Assembly (NCBI GenBank): GCA_034666665.1 | Contig: JAXDLK010000081.1 | Coordinates: 1 to 6,995 of the forward strand | From: JAXDLK01 sp034666665 | GTDB taxonomy: Bacteria > Desulfobacterota > Binatia > JACPRU01 | Length of the DNA stretch: 6,995 nucleotides | Direction of reading: 5' to 3' | In this document: positions 1 to 5,630 of the stretch, one piece after another | How positions within the stretch are numbered: the first letter of the stretch is position 1 | Layout: the number at the start of each line of letters is the position of its first letter | Translations under genes and position numbers: made by a program | The notes under the pieces: generated by a model | The model's input: the letters and a program-made list of their open reading frames with translations, nothing else | Databases searched by the model: none | What the model was told of the DNA's origin: nothing

Positions 1-71
1 CGCCGAGCGGCCCGCTGGACATCGCGGGTGTCCTCATTCAACTCTCGCACGTCGGAGATTTGATTTGCTGA
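1..71 (+). CDS. C-terminal tail of an unidentified upstream gene (possibly VOC/glyoxalase family)
   Basis: Reading frame 3 is open from the window edge and ends at TGA 69-71, giving about 22 residues that end in HVGDLIC. The stop overlaps the TTG start of the next gene by 7 bases, the usual layout of translationally coupled genes in one operon. The stretch P-L-D-I-A-G-V-L-I-Q-L has the spacing of the last strand of vicinal-oxygen-chelate proteins such as methylmalonyl-CoA epimerase (P-K-x-x-x-G-V-L-I-E-L). Such an enzyme would fit beside an acyl-CoA carboxylase. However, the Glu that is usually a metal ligand would be Gln here, and 22 residues are too few to assign a family. That the frame is coding is moderately likely; the family is a guess. 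Confidence 0.45.
   Translation, partial: PSGPLDIAGVLIQLSHVGDLIC
54..58 (+). promoter_or_regulatory. Ribosome binding site supporting the TTG start of the acyl-CoA carboxylase
   Basis: GGAGA lies 6 bases before TTG 65-67. There is no in-frame ATG or GTG upstream within the window, and translation from this TTG gives MLKRVFISNRGEIAIRI, which matches the usual very N-terminus of biotin carboxylases. The site lies inside the end of the upstream gene, which again suggests coupled translation. Confidence 0.7.
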
Positions 72-3000
72 AGCGCGTCTTCATCAGCAACCGCGGCGAG
101 ATCGCCATCCGAATCGCCAAGGCGGCATCGGCGCTCGGTGTCGAATCGGTAGCGGTCTACGCGCCGGTCGACGCGCTCTCGCTGCACACGCGATTCGCGA
201 CGGAGGCGCACGAGATCGGACGGCGACACGGAAATGAGCGAGGCTCCATCGACGCCTACCTCGACGCCGAGGCGCTCGTCCGCTTGGCGAAGGCGACGCG
301 CTGCGACTGCGTTCACCCGGGTTACGGCTTCCTGGCGGAGAACCCGCGATTCGCCGAGCTCTGCGCCACCGAAGGGCTCGTCTTCGTGGGACCGCCGAGC
401 GCGGCGCTGGCGCTCTTCGGCGACAAGGTCCGCGCCCGGGCGCTCGCGAGCTCCCTCGGCATCCCCGTCGTCCCCGGCGGCGCCGAGCCGCTCGCCTCGG
501 CCGCTGCGGCCGCGGATCTCGCACGCGACCTCGGTTATCCCGTGCTCCTGAAGGCATCCGCGGGCGGGGGCGGCCGCGGCATGCGCGTCGTCGAGAGCGC
601 CGAGGCGATCGGCGAGGCGTTCGCGCGCTGCCGCAGCGAGGCGCAGGCGGCGTTCGGCGACGGCTCGCTTTTCCTCGAGCGGCTCATCCGACGGCCGCGT
701 CACATCGAGGTGCAGATCCTCGCCGACGCCGCCGGCAACGTCGTCCACCTCCACGAGCGTGACTGCTCCGTGCAGCTCCGCCATCAGAAGGTCGTGGAGA
801 TCGCGCCGGCGCCGAATCTCGACGAGGCGCTCCGCGAGACGATCCTCGCCGACGCGATCCGCCTGATGCGCGCCGCGGAGTACCGGAACGCCGGAACGGT
901 CGAGTTCCTCGTCGTCCCCGAGACCGGCGAGCACTTCTTCATCGAGTGCAATCCGCGGATCCAGGTCGAGCACACCGTCACCGAGGAGGTGACCGGCGTC
1001 GATCTCGTCGAGTCGCAGTTCCGGATCGCGTCCGGCGGGTCGCTCGCCGCGCTCGGAATCGAGGATCAGCACGCCGTCGGACGACCGCGCGGCTTCGCCG
1101 TCGAGGCGCGCGTCGTCGCTCGCGGCACCGGCATGATCACCGCGTACAAGGAGCCGTCGGGTCCGGGCGTCCGCGTCGACGGCTGCGGTTACGCCGGATA
1201 CGCGCCGCCGCCCGAGTTCGATCCGCTGCTCGCGAAGGTGATCGGCTCGTCGACCTCGGCGCTGACGCTCCAATCCGCGGTGGATCGCACGCTCCGCGCG
1301 CTCGACGAATTCCACGTCGCCGGGTTGCCGACGAACCTCCCGGAGCTCCGCGCGATCCTCTCGCATCTCGCCGTCCGCGGTGGCGACGCGCGAACGACGC
1401 TGCTCGAGGAAGAGCCCGAGCTGCTTCACGCCGCGGGTTCTGCGGGTTCCAACGGCGGGCCCGTCGCCCTGCTGCAGGAGCAAGCGGCGAAGCTGACGAC
1501 GCCATCGGTGAGTCGCGCCGCCGCGGCATCGGTGTCCGCGCCGGTCGCGGAGCTCGAGGTGAGCGCCGGAGACCTCGTGATCGAGTCGCCGATCGAGGGC
1601 GCCGTCGTCGACGTTCGCGCGCGCGCGGGCGATCGCGTAGCCGCCGGCGACACGCTCTTCGTGGTGAGCGCGATGAAGATGGAGACGCTCGTCACGGCGC
1701 CGTGCGCGGGCGTCGTATCGGTGGTGCAATCGCTGACGGCCGGCGACGGCGTCGCGGCCGGGCAGACGCTCGCGGTGGTCATGCCGGCGGAAGACGGCGA
1801 AGGCGCGAGGCTCGGCTCGGCGGAGGAGACGTGGTCCGGCGTTCTCGAAGAGGTGCGGAGCCTGCAGCGCCTCGCGCACGAGCGGCTCGCGACGGGCTCG
1901 ACGGACCCGGGCGTCGTCCGCCAGCGAGCGCGCGGCAAGCTCACGTGCCGGGAGCGGATCGCGCTCCTCTTCGACGAGGGATCATTCCACGAGGTCGGAA
2001 GCGTCGCGGGCTTCCCCGCGTACGACGAGAACGGCGCGATCACGGCGTTCACGCCCGCGAGCCACATCGGCGGCTGGGGCAAGATCGAGGGACGGACGGC
2101 CGTCGTCTGCGCCGACGACTTCACCTCGCGCGGCGGACACGCGGACGGCGCGATCATGGCGAAGGCCGTTCACCTCGACTGGCTCTCGCTCGAGCTTCGC
2201 GCTCCGTCGGTGCGCATGCTCGACGGTTCCTCGGGCGGCGGCAGCATCGCGATGATGGTGCCGCAACAGAAGAAGGAAGGAGAAAGCCGCGCGGAGGAGA
2301 GCCGCGACGCGATCCAGGCGGGGAAGCCGCGCGTCGCCGGCACCGGCGGCTCCTTCCTGCCCGGTCATCTCGGCAGCACGCTTTACGCGGAGCAGCTCTC
2401 GACCGTTCCGGTCGTGAACCTCCTGCTCGGCAGCGTCGTCGGCATCGGCGCCGCCAAGGCGGTGCTCGGCCACTTCTCGGTGATGGTCCGCGACGTCGCG
2501 CAGCTCTTCGTCGCCGGGCCGCCCGTCGTCCGGCACGCGATGGGCTACGACATCACCAAGGAGGATCTCGGCGGCTGGCACGTGCACTGCCGGAACGGAT
2601 CGGTCGACAACCTCGCCGACACCGAAGACGAGGCGGTGGCGCTGACGAAGCGCTTCCTCTCGTACCTGCCGTCGAGCGTCTACGAGCGGCCGCCGTGCTT
2701 GCCGACGCACCCGAGCGACCCGCCCGACCGCCGCGAGGAAGAGCTCTTCACGATCATCCCGCGGAAGCGGACGACGACGTTCGACATTCGCAAGGCGATC
2801 CGCCTGATGGCGGACCGCGATTCGTTGTTCGAGATCGGCCCGCTGTGGGGCACCGATCAGGTGACCGGCTTCGTCCGCTTCGACGGACGTCCGCTCGGCG
2901 TCATCGCCTCGGACAGCAGACACCCGAACGGCGGCGCGCTCACCGCGGACGGCTGCAGCAAGGTCACGCGGCATCTCGATCTCTGCGATCTATTCCACGT

Positions 3001-3490
3001 CCCGATCCTGAACCTCGTCGACAATCCCGGCTTCGCCGTCGGCCTCGAGCACGAGCGCGCCGGCACCATCCGCCGCGGCGGCGAATGGATGATCGCGTTC
3101 GCGCAGGTGACGGTGCCGATCTTCACCGTGGTGATGCGCCGGAGCTTCGGCGTCGCGGGCAACAATTTCGCGACTCCGCAGGCGCGGCCGTCCCTGCGCG
3201 TGGCCTGGCCCGCCGCCGACGTCGGCGGCATCCCTCCCGAAGGAGGAATCGAAGCGGCCTACAAGCGCCAGCTCGCCGAGGCGAAGGACCCGGAGGCATT
3301 CCGCGCCGAGCTGATGGCGCGCATCGAGAGCGCCCGCGGTCCGGTCGGACCGCTGTCCAAATTCCAGCTCGAGGAGATGATCGACCCGCGAGACACGCGT
3401 CGGCTCGTCTGCGAGTGGGCGGAGACGGCGTACAAGGTCGTGTCGCTGCCGGCGCGGCTCGTGCCGCGGGCGTTACAGTTCAGGCCTTAG
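65..3490 (+). CDS. Single-chain acyl-CoA carboxylase (biotin carboxylase - biotin carrier - carboxyltransferase fusion)
   Basis: The protein has 1141 residues. It should use ATP and bicarbonate to carboxylate its own biotin and then transfer the carboxyl group to an acyl-CoA in the cytoplasm. Residues 1-450 are biotin carboxylase: ATP-grasp glycine loop KASAGGGGRGM at 163-173, HERDCSVQ at 230-237 followed by RHQK to 242, and the E294/N296/R298/E302 catalytic cluster. A linker of about 55 residues follows. The biotin carrier spans roughly 507-573, with AMKM placing the biotinyl lysine at K538. The carboxyltransferase runs from about 590 to the end, with oxyanion-type loops SSGGGS (722-727), DNPGF (986-990) and FGVAGNN (1028-1034). 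Usually these domains sit on separate alpha and beta subunits. The one-chain layout recalls the long-chain acyl-CoA carboxylases (LCC) known from Mycobacterium and Pseudomonas. The space before the carrier looks too short for a full BT interaction domain. The acyl-CoA substrate cannot be read from the sequence. Confidence 0.95.
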   Translation: MLKRVFISNRGEIAIRIAKAASALGVESVAVYAPVDALSLHTRFATEAHEIGRRHGNERGSIDAYLDAEALVRLAKATRCDCVHPGYGFLAENPRFAELCATEGLVFVGPPSAALALFGDKVRARALASSLGIPVVPGGAEPLASAAAAADLARDLGYPVLLKASAGGGGRGMRVVESAEAIGEAFARCRSEAQAAFGDGSLFLERLIRRPRHIEVQILADAAGNVVHLHERDCSVQLRHQKVVEIAPAPNLDEALRETILADAIRLMRAAEYRNAGTVEFLVVPETGEHFFIECNPRIQVEHTVTEEVTGVDLVESQFRIASGGSLAALGIEDQHAVGRPRGFAVEARVVARGTGMITAYKEPSGPGVRVDGCGYAGYAPPPEFDPLLAKVIGSSTSALTLQSAVDRTLRALDEFHVAGLPTNLPELRAILSHLAVRGGDARTTLLEEEPELLHAAGSAGSNGGPVALLQEQAAKLTTPSVSRAAAASVSAPVAELEVSAGDLVIESPIEGAVVDVRARAGDRVAAGDTLFVVSAMKMETLVTAPCAGVVSVVQSLTAGDGVAAGQTLAVVMPAEDGEGARLGSAEETWSGVLEEVRSLQRLAHERLATGSTDPGVVRQRARGKLTCRERIALLFDEGSFHEVGSVAGFPAYDENGAITAFTPASHIGGWGKIEGRTAVVCADDFTSRGGHADGAIMAKAVHLDWLSLELRAPSVRMLDGSSGGGSIAMMVPQQKKEGESRAEESRDAIQAGKPRVAGTGGSFLPGHLGSTLYAEQLSTVPVVNLLLGSVVGIGAAKAVLGHFSVMVRDVAQLFVAGPPVVRHAMGYDITKEDLGGWHVHCRNGSVDNLADTEDEAVALTKRFLSYLPSSVYERPPCLPTHPSDPPDRREEELFTIIPRKRTTTFDIRKAIRLMADRDSLFEIGPLWGTDQVTGFVRFDGRPLGVIASDSRHPNGGALTADGCSKVTRHLDLCDLFHVPILNLVDNPGFAVGLEHERAGTIRRGGEWMIAFAQVTVPIFTVVMRRSFGVAGNNFATPQARPSLRVAWPAADVGGIPPEGGIEAAYKRQLAEAKDPEAFRAELMARIESARGPVGPLSKFQLEEMIDPRDTRRLVCEWAETAYKVVSLPARLVPRALQFRP

Positions 3491-4959
3491 TGAATGAATG
3501 TGACCGCTCGACCTGCCCATGTCTGATCCATTCGCGAAAACGCCGATACGCGGATGCCTTCCGCATCGTCCAGGGGGACACCCTGCACGACGATGAGCCA
3601 TCCATCGTCCTCGCTCCGGCGTTCTGGTCCGACTTCCGGCGGCGATACTGGAACCGAAAGCCCGTCGCTTTCCGGAAGCCCGCGGTTCGGGACTTCCCCA
3701 CCGCGAAGGAAAGCCTCGAGGCAATCGTCGCCGCCAGCGACGAGCTGAGAAGGGGAGGCGACGTACTCCTTCGCCTGTACCTCGAGCACGTGAGCGAGGG
3801 GGAGAGCATCGAGAGTCGCTACTTCGCTTCCGCGGTGGAGTTCCCCAAGGATCACCTTCCGACGCGCGAGGATTTCTCCCTGGAGGCCTACGCGCGCCGC
3901 GCCGAGCAGCGATTCCACGGGCATCGGTTTGGCCTCTTCATCAACGACGTCCAGGCCCATCACTTCCGCCACTGGCTTCGAATGAGCGGTTTCCTGGCAG
4001 GTTTGTATGCCGCGATCGGCGTGCCCGGCGGAGGGGTTCAATCGGCGATTCACTTCGGCACATACCGGCACACTCCATTTGGAATTCACAAGGACGAGGC
4101 TCATGTCTTCACCTTCGTCGTCGAGGGGACGAAGACGATGCTGGTCTGGCCTCTCGAGAGCTTCTCCCGGAAGACCCATCCCGAGGTGCCCCCGGATCCG
4201 GAGCACGAGGAAGCCAAGATCGCGATTCGGGATCGAGCCGAATACCGGAGACTCATGCGAAGCGCCGTGCGGCTGCGGGGGAATCCTGGCGACATCATTT
4301 ACTGGCCTCCGTCGTACTGGCACCGCTCGGAGCCCGTGCCAGCACCGACGTGCACCATCGCATTGCTCCTGAAGCCGACGGGCTGGGAGTTTCTTCGATC
4401 CAACCCGGAGCCGCTCCGGAACGCCGAGGCGAGCACATTGATGCCGCCGAGGCAGGCTCTTCCGGGCAAGAAAGTCTATCGGCTGCCGAAGCGGGTTTCC
4501 GACGCCATTCGGGAGAAGAGGCTCGAGCCGGCACGGCAGCGGAGCGGCAATGGCGCGATGAGGTCCTGGATGAGCTTCGCGACCTCTCGTGGATTCGTCA
4601 CCCCCGCGCCCCTCGACCGCGACGCGACCTTGAAGGGCGTGAGTGCCGTTCGGGCCAATCCGAGGCGTCCGATCGTCCGGGCGCGTGTCGATTCCCGCCA
4701 CGTGCTCGTGGCGTGTAACGGGTGGACCCAGAGGATCCTGGCGCATCCCCGACTGCTCGAGCTCATCGAGCTTCTGAACTCTGGATCCGCCGTCAATCTT
4801 CGGAACGCGAAGCGGGACTTTTCGGGTCGAGCCACCCGCAGGGGTGTGACATACGAGGTGAATCGCAATTACGTCCGCGACCTCGTATTGGTCCTCTTGC
4901 GCTGGCGAGCAGTGTCACCGTGCCGCCCCGAGGCAGTGGATCCCCACACGCCGAGATGA
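3490..4959 (+). CDS. JmjC/cupin-fold Fe(II)/2-oxoglutarate oxygenase with C-terminal winged-helix-like domain
   Basis: The protein has 489 residues. Residues 45-60 (FWSDFRRRYWNRKPVAF) resemble the N-terminal entry of JmjC proteins of the ribosomal oxygenase type (RoxA/YcfD, MINA53). The metal triad is visible as H200-K201-D202 in GIHKDEAHVF, with the distal H278 in WPPSYWHRSEP. K215 in GTKTMLVW is a candidate 2-oxoglutarate ligand. Residues of about 395-478 form a separate strand/helix domain (RHVLVACNG, then HPRLLELIELLNSG, then YVRDLVLVLLRW). It matches the winged helix that follows the JmjC fold in RoxA/MINA, and also looks like a PqqD/RRE-type peptide-binding domain. Known relatives hydroxylate His, Arg, Asn or Lys side chains of proteins or peptides. 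The start chosen is the GTG that shares one base with the preceding TAG. No clear ribosome binding site is visible and no in-frame ATG lies nearby. The N-terminal residues include three Cys (4, 9, 11) and may not be native. The specific target is unknown. Confidence 0.85.
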   Translation: MNECDRSTCPCLIHSRKRRYADAFRIVQGDTLHDDEPSIVLAPAFWSDFRRRYWNRKPVAFRKPAVRDFPTAKESLEAIVAASDELRRGGDVLLRLYLEHVSEGESIESRYFASAVEFPKDHLPTREDFSLEAYARRAEQRFHGHRFGLFINDVQAHHFRHWLRMSGFLAGLYAAIGVPGGGVQSAIHFGTYRHTPFGIHKDEAHVFTFVVEGTKTMLVWPLESFSRKTHPEVPPDPEHEEAKIAIRDRAEYRRLMRSAVRLRGNPGDIIYWPPSYWHRSEPVPAPTCTIALLLKPTGWEFLRSNPEPLRNAEASTLMPPRQALPGKKVYRLPKRVSDAIREKRLEPARQRSGNGAMRSWMSFATSRGFVTPAPLDRDATLKGVSAVRANPRRPIVRARVDSRHVLVACNGWTQRILAHPRLLELIELLNSGSAVNLRNAKRDFSGRATRRGVTYEVNRNYVRDLVLVLLRWRAVSPCRPEAVDPHTPR

Positions 4960-5151
4960 CGGGGGCCTCAGTTGCTCGCGGGCCCTGGGCTCGGCGATCG
5001 ACGGGACGAGCTGCGCGGAGCGAGACGAGAGGGCCTCGAACCCGAGCGACAGCCAGCTCTCCGCATCACTCGGGCTGTCGAGCAGCGCCGCGACGGACTT
5101 CCGGTCCCTCTCGATCTCGACGATTGGCGTCGAGGTATCTAGTTCTTCCAG
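4915..5151 (-). CDS. Overlapping small coding frame (about 78 residues), start uncertain
   Basis: I do not recognise this product. Reading the minus strand from CTG at 5151 to TGA at 4915-4917 gives LEELDTSTPIVEIERDRKS, then a helical acidic stretch around DSPSDAESWLSLGFEAL, and a Pro/Arg-rich end. Third codon positions are overwhelmingly G or C across most of the frame while second positions are not, the normal signature of real coding in high-GC DNA. That bias fades upstream of about 5151, where the frame is open but has no ATG, GTG or TTG back to an in-frame TAG near 5283. The frame overlaps the last 13 bases of the 49-codon gene and the last 45 bases of the oxygenase gene. Possible explanations are a coupled second gene with a CTG start, a -1 frameshifted extension of the 49-codon gene (natural or sequencing error), or a gene fragment. 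Confidence 0.4.
   Translation of the reverse strand: MEELDTSTPIVEIERDRKSVAALLDSPSDAESWLSLGFEALSSRSAQLVPSIAEPRAREQLRPPSSRRVGIHCLGAAR
5047..5080. repeat. 8-bp perfect inverted repeat with 18-base loop
   Basis: CGACAGCC (5047-5054) and GGCTGTCG (5073-5080) are exact reverse complements. They lie between the convergent oxygenase and small-peptide genes. A hairpin here could act as a bidirectional transcription stop, but no T-run follows on either strand. The arms also fall inside the overlapping minus-strand coding frame, so codon use alone may have produced them. Confidence 0.25.
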
Positions 5152-5288
5152 GCGACGAACGGTTTGCCCGCCCCTGCGCGGACCTGCGCCTCCTTGTCGG
5201 GCCGTAAGCGCATTTCCTTGAGTGTCTTCTTCGTTTGGGCGGGCTTCTTCAGCTTGCCACCGCCGGATGTGACCTTCTTGCTACTCAT
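5139..5288 (-). CDS. 49-residue Lys-rich small protein, candidate RiPP-type peptide precursor
   Basis: The frame runs from ATG at 5288 to TAG at 5139-5141. An AAAGGAG site lies 8 bases before the ATG, the strongest ribosome binding site in the window. The product begins MSSKKVTSGGGKLKK, continues with TLKEMRLRPDKEAQVRAG (22-39) and ends AGKPFVAWKN. The middle part resembles the leader helix of many ribosomal peptide precursors, where a pattern such as L-K-x-L-x-x-x-x-x-x-A-x-x-V-x-G-G precedes the cleavage site. On that reading the core would be only 8-9 residues, including Phe, Trp, Lys and Asn. The gene is convergent with the JmjC-type oxygenase, whose relatives hydroxylate Lys, Asn, His or Arg, so it is a plausible substrate. 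The frame has good codon-position bias. There are no cysteines, membrane segments or signal peptide. Alternatives are a small nucleic-acid-binding basic protein, or the N-terminal half of a frameshifted longer protein. That it is a gene is fairly likely; the RiPP role is inference. Confidence 0.6.
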   Translation of the reverse strand: MSSKKVTSGGGKLKKPAQTKKTLKEMRLRPDKEAQVRAGAGKPFVAWKN

Positions 5289-5474
5289 CGCCGTTTCTCC
5301 TTTCGACGACGGGCTGACCGCGCACCGTTCTCTATTCGAGGAGGCGAACCTTTCCGTTCGGTCCGATCACAGCCTGTTCCGTGCACGGCATGCGAATCCC
5401 CTCTGCTCTCGTGGGGTAGCATGCGCCAGCGGTGGCGGGACGGCAAGGCTGCGCTCGGGAGCGGGTGCACGTCG
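5289..5474. other. Divergent intergenic region between the small-peptide gene and the ParB-like remnant
   Basis: Apart from the ribosome binding site this region holds no recognisable gene. On the minus strand an ATG at 5391 opens a 19-codon frame (MPCTEQAVIGPNGKVRLLE) that stops at 5332-5334, preceded by an AGGGGA-like site. It could be a leader peptide upstream of the 49-residue gene, but it is too short to support as a gene. Promoters for both divergent genes would be expected here; I cannot point to clear -35/-10 pairs. Confidence 0.4.
5297..5303 (-). promoter_or_regulatory. Strong ribosome binding site of the 49-residue gene
   Basis: On the minus strand AAAGGAG sits 8 bases upstream of the ATG at 5288. 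It is close to the anti-16S consensus and well spaced, and is the main evidence that this very short frame is translated at this ATG. Confidence 0.7.
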
Positions 5475-5564
5475 ATGAAGATCGCGCTCGTTCCGATCGA
5501 CGCCGTCGTCCCCTACTCCCGGAATCCTCGGAGCGGCCCGTCCCATAGGGGACTCTTCTTATGA
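5475..5564 (+). pseudogene. Remnant of a ParB-like N-terminal domain gene, truncated after about 19 residues
   Basis: ATG 5475 begins MKIALVPIDAVVPYSRNPR, the characteristic opening strand and N-P-R motif of ParB-like (sulfiredoxin-fold) domains found in ParB proteins and in phage or plasmid DNA methyltransferases. After N-P-R the frame reads SGPSHRGLFL and stops at TGA 5562-5564, so the rest of the domain, normally more than 80 residues and often followed by a methylase, is missing. An in-frame ATG at 5421 (MRQRWRDGKAALG) with good codon-position bias could be an earlier start; GGGAG about 13 bases before 5475 favours the later one. Downstream sequence to 5630 does not resume the domain in any frame I read. 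The fragment is best explained as a deletion or insertion scar from a mobile element, and is unlikely to encode a working protein. Confidence 0.6.
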
Positions 5565-5567
5565 GTC
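5551..5567. repeat. Short inverted repeat GACTC-N7-GAGTC
   Basis: GACTC (5551-5555) and GAGTC (5563-5567) are reverse complements separated by seven A/T-rich bases. They lie at the end of the ParB-like remnant and 64 bases before the PstS-like gene. They could be a weak hairpin or an operator half-site pair; five bases per arm can occur by chance. Confidence 0.25.
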
Positions 5568-5585
5568 GTTGCCACTGACGGAGCG

Positions 5586-5603
5586 TATAGATCATTGGTG
5601 ATC
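5586..5603 (+). promoter_or_regulatory. Candidate promoter/operator before the PstS-like gene
   Basis: TATAGA (5586-5591) resembles a -10 box. It overlaps a perfect dyad GATCA-TTGG-TGATC (5590-5603), and the pair lies 28 bases before the GTG start of the binding-protein gene. A repressor on the dyad would cover the -10 region. TTGCCA at 5569-5574 looks like a -35 box but is only 11 bases away, too close for a normal sigma-70 promoter. No Pho box is recognisable. The evidence is weak. Confidence 0.3.
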
Positions 5604-5630
5604 GATGGCCGCGCAATCCGAGGACGGTAA

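Noticed and set aside
38..1879. 613-codon minus-strand frame opposite the biotin carboxylase
   Set aside because: Its product is Arg/Asp/Glu/Ala-rich without recognisable motifs and lies exactly antisense to a well-conserved gene.
946..3489. Long open frame in +1 running through the carboxylase gene into the oxygenase gene
   Set aside because: The carboxylase frame encodes intact conserved domains here. The overlapping frame gives an Arg/Ala-rich low-complexity product typical of shadow frames in high-GC DNA. Only the part after about 3490 is real.
4961..4985. GGGCC...GGCCC hairpin as terminator after the oxygenase gene
   Set aside because: It has only five pairs, a 13-base loop and no following T-run; it is not a convincing intrinsic terminator.
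5332..5391. 19-codon minus-strand frame MPCTEQAVIGPNGKVRLLE
   Set aside because: It is too short to support. The ATG has a possible ribosome binding site, but no homology or codon evidence can be given.
5164..5564. Plus-strand frames across the small-peptide region
   Set aside because: They are antisense to the 49-residue gene with its strong ribosome binding site and show no family resemblance, except for the ParB-like end listed separately.
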